DNA from: Candidatus Poribacteria bacterium
GTDB taxonomy: Bacteria > Poribacteria > WGA-4E > WGA-3G
Reading direction: 5' to 3'
Length of the DNA: 64,000 bases
Assembly (NCBI GenBank): GCA_028820635.1
Contig: JAPPIG010000118.1
Coordinates: 62,001 to 126,000, forward strand
Made by a program: the position numbers and the translations under genes. Shown piece after piece: positions 8,362 to 15,431 of this stretch. How positions within the stretch are numbered: position 1 is the stretch's first letter; each line of letters begins with the position of its first letter. The notes beneath the pieces are model-generated. The model had not been told where the DNA came from. It did no database searches and saw nothing but the letters and a program-made list of their open reading frames with translations.

Positions 8362-9060
8362 ATGGTCATTAAATATCAGTTAGTATTCGGTTTAATCCTC
8401 AGTTTTGCGCTAATAACTGTTGTAACAGTGTTTGCCGTAGAAGAGATCAAGGTTTCCGAATACGGAAAAGGTAAACAAGTTTGGTTTCAAGCGGAACATT
8501 TTGACGAACGCGATTCAGAAGATGTTTACAAATTAGGTAAAGCAGAAGGGGCAAAAGACCCCTCTGATGGTGCCTATGGCGATATTGTCACGAACGCAGG
8601 TGGGCAAGGATGGCTGCTCTATAGATTTGACATCAGTCTCGCTGGTGGAGAAGCGGGTGATTGGCGGTTTATCGGACGTCTCATCAATCCAAGCAACCAT
8701 TCAGATTGGCTATGGGTTCTGGGTGACGATGGTAATGCAATTCCCAAGGAGCCGCCTCAAGACTTTGTCCGTCCTGATGACATCATTTTTGAAGAAAATG
8801 TGCCTGAGTGGACCTGGATGCGAACGGGTGATTTCGGCAAAGATGCGGGAACTATCAATAAATTGCGGGATGGTGAAAATGTCATGATAATATATACCCG
8901 CCAAAGTTCCAACCAAGTTCAATATGACGTTTTTTGTTGGTCAAGCGATTTAGAGTATGCACCGACAGATGAGGATTACGAAAACGCTGAAGTTGCAAGT
9001 TTACCCGTTAATCCAAAAGGATTGCTGACAACGACTTGGGGCGATCTCAAGAATCGGTAG
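8362..9060 (+). CDS. Secreted carbohydrate-binding-like protein
   Basis: The ATG at 8362 is preferred over the in-frame TTG at 8338 because GGAGGAATT lies just ahead of it. The 232-aa product begins with a Sec signal peptide (LILSFALITVVTVFA, cleaved near residue 25). The mature protein reads like a CBM6-type jelly roll: VWFQAEHFDERD at the start, GQGWLLYRFDI, WLWVLGDDG, WTWMRTGDFG, INKLRDGENVMIIYTRQ and a final VFCWSSDLEYAPTDEDY strand. A role in binding a glycan is inferred only. The C-terminus, GLLTTTWGDLKNR, resembles the end of the decayed gene at 37781-39020. The 3' end overlaps the convergent fur gene by 14 bases. Confidence 0.75.
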   Translation: MVIKYQLVFGLILSFALITVVTVFAVEEIKVSEYGKGKQVWFQAEHFDERDSEDVYKLGKAEGAKDPSDGAYGDIVTNAGGQGWLLYRFDISLAGGEAGDWRFIGRLINPSNHSDWLWVLGDDGNAIPKEPPQDFVRPDDIIFEENVPEWTWMRTGDFGKDAGTINKLRDGENVMIIYTRQSSNQVQYDVFCWSSDLEYAPTDEDYENAEVASLPVNPKGLLTTTWGDLKNR

Positions 9061-9556
9061 GGGATGAGGGTTCTGACTCAGTAGATGTTGTTGTTTCTAA
9101 CTCTGCCTGACATTCGGAACAGTAGCCAATTATCTCATTCCGAAAGCGCACTGGTTTGAATTGGTGTGCTTCACACACAGATTTTTGCAAGGCATCAATT
9201 TGCGGTTCTTTAAATTCAACGATCTGACCACACCGCAGACAGATGAGATGGGCATGCTCTTTCAGTGAATGGATGCTTTCGTATCGGGTGTTTTTGTGTG
9301 CGTCAATGAATTCTGTTAGCAACCCACTTCTAACAAGCAGCGGTAACGTGCGATAGATAGTTGGACGCGACACATGATAGCCGTTTTGACGCATCTGGAC
9401 CAAGAGGTCTTCGATTTGGAAATGTCCTGGGTAGGCAAAGACTTGGTTCAAAACGTCCATCCGCGTTTGGGTCAAGCGGAGACCGGAACTTTTCAGGAAA
9501 TCTTCAAACTGTTGTGTAATATCGTCAGTAGTGGTGGCTTCTTCAACGGAATTCAT
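9047..9556 (-). CDS. Fur-family metalloregulator
   Basis: The 169-aa protein is a Fur/Zur/PerR repressor. The winged helix occupies residues 15-85 (GLRLTQTRMDVLNQVF, then VSRPTIYRTLPLLVRSGLL). The dimerisation domain has both structural zinc pairs, CLRCG (Cys106, Cys109) and CSECQ (Cys146, Cys149), plus the HAHLICLRCG block. The tail is Ser/Thr/Glu-rich. The metal or peroxide specificity cannot be told apart by eye. It starts 33 bases after the stop of mqnA, making it the last gene of the mqnE-mqnA-fur operon, which hints at a link between metal or redox state and menaquinone synthesis. Confidence 0.9.
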   Translation of the reverse strand: MNSVEEATTTDDITQQFEDFLKSSGLRLTQTRMDVLNQVFAYPGHFQIEDLLVQMRQNGYHVSRPTIYRTLPLLVRSGLLTEFIDAHKNTRYESIHSLKEHAHLICLRCGQIVEFKEPQIDALQKSVCEAHQFKPVRFRNEIIGYCSECQAELETTTSTESEPSSPTDS

Positions 9557-9589
9557 TTCTTAACCTATTCGGTTTAGTTGTTGGATGAT

Positions 9590-10405
9590 TTAGGATGCGA
9601 AAGTTAAAGTTCGTTCTGATTCTACGAGTCCATTTTTCACAGCAAGTTTGTAAAAATGTTCAAGTCCTGCTATTTCCGATTCATCCAAGTCATAGTGGAT
9701 GTGATGTTGTAAGTAGTCTTTACAGAGGTTTTCAGGGAAACCGAGTTTTTCCGCTTCAATCCGTGCAATTTCAGGTATTTGTGTGACACCCCGATTTTTC
9801 GCTTCTAAAAGTAGATTTGGCACATTGCCGAGTTCCACATCTCCCCTCGCGACCCAACATGCATAAACAAAAGGTAATCCTGTTAATTCGTGCCATTCTG
9901 TGCCGAGATCAATACTATATTCTGTGGCACCGAGATTCTTCAATGCAGGATCCCCGATGAGCAGTACCGCTTCTGTTGCTGTAGCTGGATTAATTGAAGG
10001 ATCACAAGGAACGAGCGTTGGAGAAAGTCGGTATTTTTCAGCGAGTAAGATTTTCAGCAATGCCACAGATGACCGGGAACTCGTATCTAATGCAATGTGT
10101 TGAATTTCTTGAATTGGGACACGACTAAACAATTGAATACTAAGCACACTACCCTGCGATGCTATTGATATGTTAGGAAGAACACGATAACCTTTACCTT
10201 GATCGTTTGCACGAAAGTATTCAACAATAGGAATCAACCCAATATCTAACTCTTTATTCCCTAAAAGAGTCGCAAGACGGCTCGGAACATGGACACTAAG
10301 ATCAATTTCTTCAGTTTGAAGTTCTCCATTCAAAATAGGATAAATGAGCGGTTTCGTGTTCAAGAATGACACCGCACCAATCCTTAAGCAGCTTTTCTGT
10401 GCCAA
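9590..10405 (-). CDS. mqnA: Chorismate dehydratase MqnA (futalosine pathway)
   Basis: The 271-aa protein has the periplasmic-binding-protein-like fold of MqnA, which dehydrates chorismate to 3-enolpyruvyl-benzoate, the first step of the futalosine menaquinone route. The N-terminal LRIGAVSFLNTKPLIYPI and DIGLIPIVEYFR segments are typical, as are SVALLKILLAEKY and LLIGDPAL. Its first 22 bases overlap the end of mqnE, so the two are translationally linked. Related MqnD has the same fold, but the SFLNTKPL start and the pairing with MqnE favour MqnA. Confidence 0.92.
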   Translation of the reverse strand: MAQKSCLRIGAVSFLNTKPLIYPILNGELQTEEIDLSVHVPSRLATLLGNKELDIGLIPIVEYFRANDQGKGYRVLPNISIASQGSVLSIQLFSRVPIQEIQHIALDTSSRSSVALLKILLAEKYRLSPTLVPCDPSINPATATEAVLLIGDPALKNLGATEYSIDLGTEWHELTGLPFVYACWVARGDVELGNVPNLLLEAKNRGVTQIPEIARIEAEKLGFPENLCKDYLQHHIHYDLDESEIAGLEHFYKLAVKNGLVESERTLTFAS

Positions 10406-11520
10406 CTATTGCCCTCTCGGATGATTTCGTTGTAAAGTGTATCGCGTTCTACTGGGATATATCCTGCTTCTTCTATGAGGCGCGTGAGCGCATCTACAGA
10501 AACCGCTTCCGGTGTATCTGCCCCTGCCATGTGTGTAATTTTTTCCTCTGTCACCGTTCCATCAATATCATCTGCACCGAAACTAAGCGCGATTTGTGCG
10601 GTTTTCAATCCTGTCATAATCCAATAAACTTTGATATGTGGCATGTTGTCCAGCATCAGACGGGAAACTGCGATGTTTCTCAAATCAGTTAAGCCTGATG
10701 TTGAGGGCAGATAAGCCATTCGCGTGTTAGCGGGGTGGAATGCAAGCGGAATAAACGTGACGAACCCGCCAGATTTATCTTGCTGTTCCCGTAACCTGAT
10801 GAAATGGTCAACCCTATCCTCATTTGTTTCAAGATGTCCATAGAGCATTGTTGCGTTCGTCGGTATACCAAGCCGATGTGCAATGTCGTGAATTTCAAGC
10901 CATCCTTCAGCACTCAGTTTACCGGGACAGATTTTTTCACGGGTTTCTTCTGCAAAGATTTCTGCACCGCCACCGGGTAATGAATCTAATCCTGCCTCTC
11001 GGAGTTGCTTCAAAACATCTTCTACAGACATTTTAAAGATACGTGAGAAATGATGGATTTCAACAGCCGTAAAAAATTTGAGGTGGACATCAGGCATCCG
11101 TTCTTTGAGTCCACGGATAATCTGCAGATAGTAGTCAAATGGGAGTTTCGGGTGTAAACCGCCGACGCTGTGAATTTCGGTGCATCCATGCTCGATTGAG
11201 TACATCGCTTTGTCTAAGAACTCATCAACACTCATCTCCCATGCGCCTTCTGTTTGCATATTTTTTCGAGCAAAAGCACAAAAATGGCACCGCGCATGGA
11301 GTATGCACACGTTGGAATAATCTATGTGTTGGTTGATGTTATAATATACAACGTTCCCGTTTATACGTTCGCGGCTATGGTTCGCGATGAAACCGACTCC
11401 TGTAATATCAGGGCTTTCGTAAAGCGTGATTCCGTCTTCAAAAGTGAGTCTCTCTTCCATCTTGACTTTTTCATAGATGGTGGGTAACTTAGGGTCTGTA
11501 AAAAGATTGTAGTTCTCCAT
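10384..11520 (-). CDS. mqnE: Aminofutalosine synthase MqnE (radical SAM)
   Basis: The 378-aa radical SAM enzyme joins 3-enolpyruvyl-benzoate and SAM to make aminofutalosine. Matching blocks include YYNINQHIDYSNVC, EIHSVGGLHPKLPFDYY, GLDSLPGGGAEIF and ATMLYGHLE. The iron-sulfur cysteines are Cys72, Cys78 and Cys81 (CILHARCHFC), that is C-x5-C-x2-C rather than the usual C-x3-C-x2-C, although the following CAF matches the family. It heads the mqnE-mqnA-fur operon behind the promoter at 11585-11613. The close relatives MqnC and CofG/H are alternatives, but the placement next to mqnA supports MqnE. Confidence 0.9.
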   Translation of the reverse strand: MENYNLFTDPKLPTIYEKVKMEERLTFEDGITLYESPDITGVGFIANHSRERINGNVVYYNINQHIDYSNVCILHARCHFCAFARKNMQTEGAWEMSVDEFLDKAMYSIEHGCTEIHSVGGLHPKLPFDYYLQIIRGLKERMPDVHLKFFTAVEIHHFSRIFKMSVEDVLKQLREAGLDSLPGGGAEIFAEETREKICPGKLSAEGWLEIHDIAHRLGIPTNATMLYGHLETNEDRVDHFIRLREQQDKSGGFVTFIPLAFHPANTRMAYLPSTSGLTDLRNIAVSRLMLDNMPHIKVYWIMTGLKTAQIALSFGADDIDGTVTEEKITHMAGADTPEAVSVDALTRLIEEAGYIPVERDTLYNEIIREGNSWHRKAA

Positions 11521-11559
11521 TATCTTTCCTATAACTTCTCCAGCATTTGCAAAAACTGC

Positions 11560-11613
11560 TTGACACTTATCTCTTAATAAAGGTATTATAGCATAAAGAC
11601 ATTACAGATGCAA
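11560..11613. promoter_or_regulatory. Back-to-back promoters sharing one -10 region
   Basis: Plus strand: TTGACA (11560-11565) and TATTAT (11584-11589), 18 bp apart, drives the 11646 gene. Minus strand: TTGCAT (11608-11613) and TATAAT (11585-11590), 17 bp apart, drives mqnE. The two -10 boxes lie on the same six or seven base pairs, so only one polymerase can open the site at a time. Confidence 0.65.
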
Positions 11614-11645
11614 GGAATCTTTTTGGAAAAGGACGAAATAAAATC

Positions 11646-12446
11646 ATGTCAAAACTTGGTCTTATTCATTACAACTATGCTGGTAAATCGCTTGATGACT
11701 TTCTAAAATTCACGAGTGAAACAGGTTTTGGATACGTTGAACTCTCGATCGGTGATGTTTGGAAATCGGACACAGCTGATCCTGAAAAAGATGCTGAGGC
11801 AGTGCGCGAACAAGTTGAGTCTTACGGTTTGCAGGTCTCAGCACTTGGTGCAGGAAACGATTTTGTTGTGTTAGAAGAGGAAGTTATCCAAGCACAAGTT
11901 GAGCGGATGGAACGCATCGCAGGACTCGCAAAACGGGTTGGCACTTCAGTTCTTCGGACAGAAGGTGGCTCTATGAAGGATTCTGTGCCAGAAAGTCGAT
12001 GGGTTGAAGCAATGGCAGGATGTTTAACCCGTTGCCTTGAATTTGCTGAAAAGGACGATATTTATTTGGCAGTAGATAACCACGGTCTGGTTACCAACGA
12101 TGGCGATCTGCAGGTGGAGCTGTTTGAACGTGTCGGGTCTAAACATGTCGGTGCAAATATGGACACTATGAATTATCGTTGGGCGGGTCATGATTTGGAA
12201 ACAGTCGGTAGATATTATGAAATTATTGCGCCTTGGACATTACACACACATCTAAAAGATGGAACAGGTTCACGCGGGAATTATCGTGGGGAAGCGCTCG
12301 GTGAAGGCGAAATTGATCTTGCGAAGGCAATCAATTGTCTGAGGGATGCAGGCTATGACGGAGTCTGGTGTTGTGAATATGAAGGTAGAGAGAACGATGG
12401 CACTGGACAACGGAAAAGTTTTGCATGGATGCAGAAAAATCTGTAG
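11646..12446 (+). CDS. Sugar phosphate isomerase/epimerase family TIM-barrel protein
   Basis: The 266-aa protein is another xylose isomerase-like TIM barrel. Supporting segments are GFGYVELSIGDVWK, VSALGAGNDFV, the metal-site VDNHGLVTNDGD near residue 143, VGANMDTMNYRW, the strand TLHTHLKDGTG near residue 200 and the final YDGVWCCEYEGRE with its acidic ligand. It is about 25% similar by eye to the protein at 791-1549, and its substrate is equally unknown. It has its own promoter in the divergent region shared with mqnE. Confidence 0.85.
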   Translation: MSKLGLIHYNYAGKSLDDFLKFTSETGFGYVELSIGDVWKSDTADPEKDAEAVREQVESYGLQVSALGAGNDFVVLEEEVIQAQVERMERIAGLAKRVGTSVLRTEGGSMKDSVPESRWVEAMAGCLTRCLEFAEKDDIYLAVDNHGLVTNDGDLQVELFERVGSKHVGANMDTMNYRWAGHDLETVGRYYEIIAPWTLHTHLKDGTGSRGNYRGEALGEGEIDLAKAINCLRDAGYDGVWCCEYEGRENDGTGQRKSFAWMQKNL

Positions 12447-12477
12447 TATTATGAGATGTAGATACACCCGACTGGTA

Positions 12478-12497
12478 GGCGCGCTTTGTAAGCGCGC
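12478..12497. repeat. GC-rich hairpin repeat (TAGGCGCG family)
   Basis: GGCGCGCTTTGTAAGCGCGC forms a tight hairpin just after the stop of the isomerase gene. Relatives are at 18956-18978 and 39107-39182, so it is a dispersed element that may also end transcription. Confidence 0.6.
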
Positions 12498-12549
12498 TGT
12501 TTCATCTCTAATACTGGTCTCCTAACCGTTAATCTGTGAACTTCATGTA

Positions 12550-13416
12550 ATGGAAAAAACTTCGCGTATCATCACATTAACAACCGATTTTGGCATAAGC
12601 GATGTGTATGTTGGCGTGATGAAGGGTGTTATTCTAAACATTAACCCGGATGCACAGATAGTCGATATTACACACGCAATCTCTCCACAGAATATCCACG
12701 AAGCTGCCTTCACAATCAACTCAGCATATCGCTATTTCCCGAAAGACACGATTCATGTCATTGTAGTAGATCCGGGTGTTGGTAGTGAACGACAAGCAAT
12801 CGTTTGCCAAATTGACAGCACATTTTTTGTTTGCCCTAACAACGGCGTGTTAAGCTATCTGCTTCAGAATATTGAAATCGAAGAGACTTACATACCTGAG
12901 GCAGTAACCATTGAAAATCCAACCTACCTTTTACCACGAGTTTGCAATACTTTCCACGGTAGAGATATTTTCGCACCTGTAGCCGCGCACCTATCGCTTG
13001 GTGTTCCACTTGCGGAGATCGGAACACCGATTCGAGACCTTGTGCGGTTTCCCGTGCCAGCGATACGCATTTCAGAAGATACATTGACAGGACAAATTAT
13101 CAACGTTGACAGTTTTGGAAATTTAATAACGAATATTTCTGAAAACGCACTTGCCGCTTTCTTGCTATCGTCTGTATCAAACGAGGAGGCCGTTGGACAA
13201 CTTGATAAGCAAACAGTGTCTGCAAAATTTGAGATTATTGCAGGTAGTACGAGTCTTAAAAAACTGAATGGTGCTTATGTTGAATCAGGTGAGGGAGAAC
13301 CGTTAGCAATTATCGGGAGTTTTGGACTGTTAGAAATTGCCATCAATTTAGGGAATGCTGAAGCGCGTTTGGGTTTAAAAAATGATGATACTGTTATCGT
13401 CCGAAGGTTTGATTGA
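12550..13416 (+). CDS. SAM hydroxide adenosyltransferase (SAM hydrolase family)
   Basis: The 288-aa protein is of the DUF62/SAM hydroxide adenosyltransferase family, related to fluorinase and chlorinase. These cleave S-adenosylmethionine with water to adenosine and methionine. The N-terminal ITLTTDFGISDVYVGVMKG, DITHAISPQNIHEAAF, HVIVVDPGVGSERQAI and the FHGRDIFAPVAAHLS blocks are diagnostic; VDSFGNLITNI lies in the C-terminal barrel. The Asp of TTDFG and the VDPGVG and HGRD residues that bind and activate SAM are all present. Its stop codon overlaps the trpS promoter. Confidence 0.9.
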   Translation: MEKTSRIITLTTDFGISDVYVGVMKGVILNINPDAQIVDITHAISPQNIHEAAFTINSAYRYFPKDTIHVIVVDPGVGSERQAIVCQIDSTFFVCPNNGVLSYLLQNIEIEETYIPEAVTIENPTYLLPRVCNTFHGRDIFAPVAAHLSLGVPLAEIGTPIRDLVRFPVPAIRISEDTLTGQIINVDSFGNLITNISENALAAFLLSSVSNEEAVGQLDKQTVSAKFEIIAGSTSLKKLNGAYVESGEGEPLAIIGSFGLLEIAINLGNAEARLGLKNDDTVIVRRFD

Positions 13417-13441
13417 CATTGCCATTTCTACAGGGTATAAT
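13413..13441 (+). promoter_or_regulatory. Sigma-70-type promoter for trpS
   Basis: TTGACA (13413-13418) and TATAAT (13436-13441) are exactly 17 bp apart, 30 bases ahead of the trpS start. The TGA in the -35 box is the stop codon of the preceding gene. Confidence 0.75.
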
Positions 13442-13470
13442 AGGTTTAGAACACACAAAGGAGAACGGAA

Positions 13471-14472
13471 TTGAAACAGATCGCTTTAACAGGAATAAAA
13501 CCGACAGGACAGCCGCACATCGGCAACTATCTTGGTATGATTAAACCTGCTTTAGAACTCGCGCATGACTATCAGGCGCTCTACTTTATTGCAGATTACC
13601 ACGCACTTACTACAGTTAAAAACAAAAAAGAATTAGAAGACTTAACGTATCAGGTGACTGCTACGTGGTTAGCATTGGGTTTGAACCCAGATGATGTCAT
13701 TTTCTATCGGCAATCAGATATTCCAGAGGTGTTTGAGTTGTCATGGGTGTTGGCATGTTTTACAGCAAAGGGATTACTCAACCGCGCACACGCTTACAAA
13801 ACCATCGTTGACGACAATGTTGAAGCAGGTCGTGAAGAAGACAAAGGTATCAACGCTGGACTGTATACATATCCAGTTTTGATGGCGGCAGACATCCTGC
13901 TTTTCGGGACACATGTTGTGCCTGTTGGGCTTGACCAACAGCAGCACCTTGAAATTACACGTGATGTCGCTCTCACTTTTAATAAGAATTATCGAGAGGT
14001 TTTGGTCGTTCCAGAGGCAGTAATTCGGAAAGAGGTGATGACCATCACAGGACTTGATGGTAGAAAGATGAGCAAAAGTTATAATAACGTTATCCCGTTA
14101 TTTGCTCCATCAAATCAAGTTCGGAAACAAGTTATGCGCATCGTCACCGATTCCAAACGTCCTGAAGAACCAAAAGACCCTGATGAATGTAACGTCTTTG
14201 CCATCTACCGTCATTTTGCGGATGTGGACACTGTTGCGGCGAAACGACAACTCTATCTTGATGGTGGTCTGGCGTATGGCGATATGAAAAATGAACTGAA
14301 TGAGTTGTTAGAAACAACCTTTTCGGCACAACGTGAGCAGTATAATGTGTTGATGGAAAACTCTGATGAATTGGATAAGGTGCTTGAGAGAGGTGCGGAA
14401 AAAGCTCGCGATATTGCTGTGCCAATTCTGGCGAAGGTTCGGAAAGCAGTTGGTGTGACCGGGAACCGGTAA
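13471..14472 (+). CDS. trpS: Tryptophanyl-tRNA synthetase
   Basis: The 333-aa class I synthetase charges tRNA-Trp. The HIGH-type motif reads PHIGNY (residues 15-20), the KMSKS loop reads GRKMSKSYNN near residue 197, and the Trp-binding GINAGLYTYPVLMAADIL and PVGLDQQQHLEITRD blocks are intact. It begins with TTG; the AAAGGAG ribosome-binding site 10 bases upstream supports this start. Length is normal for bacterial TrpRS. It is transcribed from its own promoter at 13413-13441. Confidence 0.97.
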   Translation: MKQIALTGIKPTGQPHIGNYLGMIKPALELAHDYQALYFIADYHALTTVKNKKELEDLTYQVTATWLALGLNPDDVIFYRQSDIPEVFELSWVLACFTAKGLLNRAHAYKTIVDDNVEAGREEDKGINAGLYTYPVLMAADILLFGTHVVPVGLDQQQHLEITRDVALTFNKNYREVLVVPEAVIRKEVMTITGLDGRKMSKSYNNVIPLFAPSNQVRKQVMRIVTDSKRPEEPKDPDECNVFAIYRHFADVDTVAAKRQLYLDGGLAYGDMKNELNELLETTFSAQREQYNVLMENSDELDKVLERGAEKARDIAVPILAKVRKAVGVTGNR

Positions 14473-14517
14473 AACGCATTATTGCTATAGAGCGAGGTTA
14501 TTTTGAGTATTTGTATG

Positions 14518-15318
14518 CTACGCTGTGTTTTGTGCTTTCAAGCGCTCAAGTTCCTCCCGGAGTCTCGCTGCTTCTGCTTCAGCCTGCTTTCTAATCTCAG
14601 CTTCTTGGTCCGCTCTTGCAGCTTCTTGGTCCGCTCTTGCAGCTTCTTCATCCGCTCTTACCGCCTCTTGCTTTGCTTGTGCAGCCGCTGTGTCTGCTGG
14701 GGTTTCTAACCACTTTGACGAAACTGTATCGTAAAAACCGAGAGTATTACCTCTTAAACGCAGCTCTAAATTCAGAGTTGCAGACATAACACTCCCGTCA
14801 GAATCCGCCGGTATTGTAACATACTCCCCATCAACGAGACGAAAACCCAGGAGCGGTGTCGGCAGATATTGCCTTTCGGGATCATACAGAAAGTATTCTT
14901 GCACACCTATTGAGGCATACAGTAATTTCTTTTCATTTTGGTCTGTCCTGTGAGTTTTCTCACTTGAAAATTCCAACACAAAGTCTGGTGGTTTACCCTC
15001 TTCCCAAACACGATATGTGCGCCGCAGTTTTTTGCCTATACCGAAAGAAACAAATACATCAGGTGAAACTGATTTCTTAGGGTCCCCTTCAACATAGTAC
15101 ATCATCATATTTCCCGAAACACAAACATCGGGTTCATCTTTGAAAGCCTCAATAAGGATTATCAGCGCATTTATCAGCGCATTTCGATGGAGTTCTGTTT
15201 CTGCCATAGGTTTCCCATCTGATTCAGGATAGATAATTGCCCCATTCGTCGGCGCATATCGTATACGAGATGTGGAAATATCAGAACCAGTTTCATCAAT
15301 AACTTCTTTATTAGCCAC
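14518..15318 (-). CDS. Uma2-family restriction-endonuclease-fold protein
   Basis: The 266-aa protein belongs to the Uma2 (DUF820) family of PD-(D/E)XK nuclease-fold proteins. The core includes VSPDVFVSFGIGKK, PPDFVLEFSSEKTHRTD and YFLYDPERQYL, which carry the expected Asp and Glu residues. Residues 200-262 form a charged coiled coil with an EEAARADQEAARADQEAE repeat. The paralogue at 57305-58021 has the same core and a shorter coil. The natural target of Uma2 proteins is not known; they are numerous in cyanobacteria and related gene-rich genomes. Confidence 0.85.
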   Translation of the reverse strand: MANKEVIDETGSDISTSRIRYAPTNGAIIYPESDGKPMAETELHRNALINALIILIEAFKDEPDVCVSGNMMMYYVEGDPKKSVSPDVFVSFGIGKKLRRTYRVWEEGKPPDFVLEFSSEKTHRTDQNEKKLLYASIGVQEYFLYDPERQYLPTPLLGFRLVDGEYVTIPADSDGSVMSATLNLELRLRGNTLGFYDTVSSKWLETPADTAAAQAKQEAVRADEEAARADQEAARADQEAEIRKQAEAEAARLREELERLKAQNTA

Positions 15319-15431
15319 AATCGTATCTCCTTTATTTTCAAGAATTACAACTGATTCAGCATTCTTAAACCGAACTCACGTTAAGCTTATACTAATTTTC
15401 CTCAGATGTCAAGGGTAATGGAGTCGTTCAA

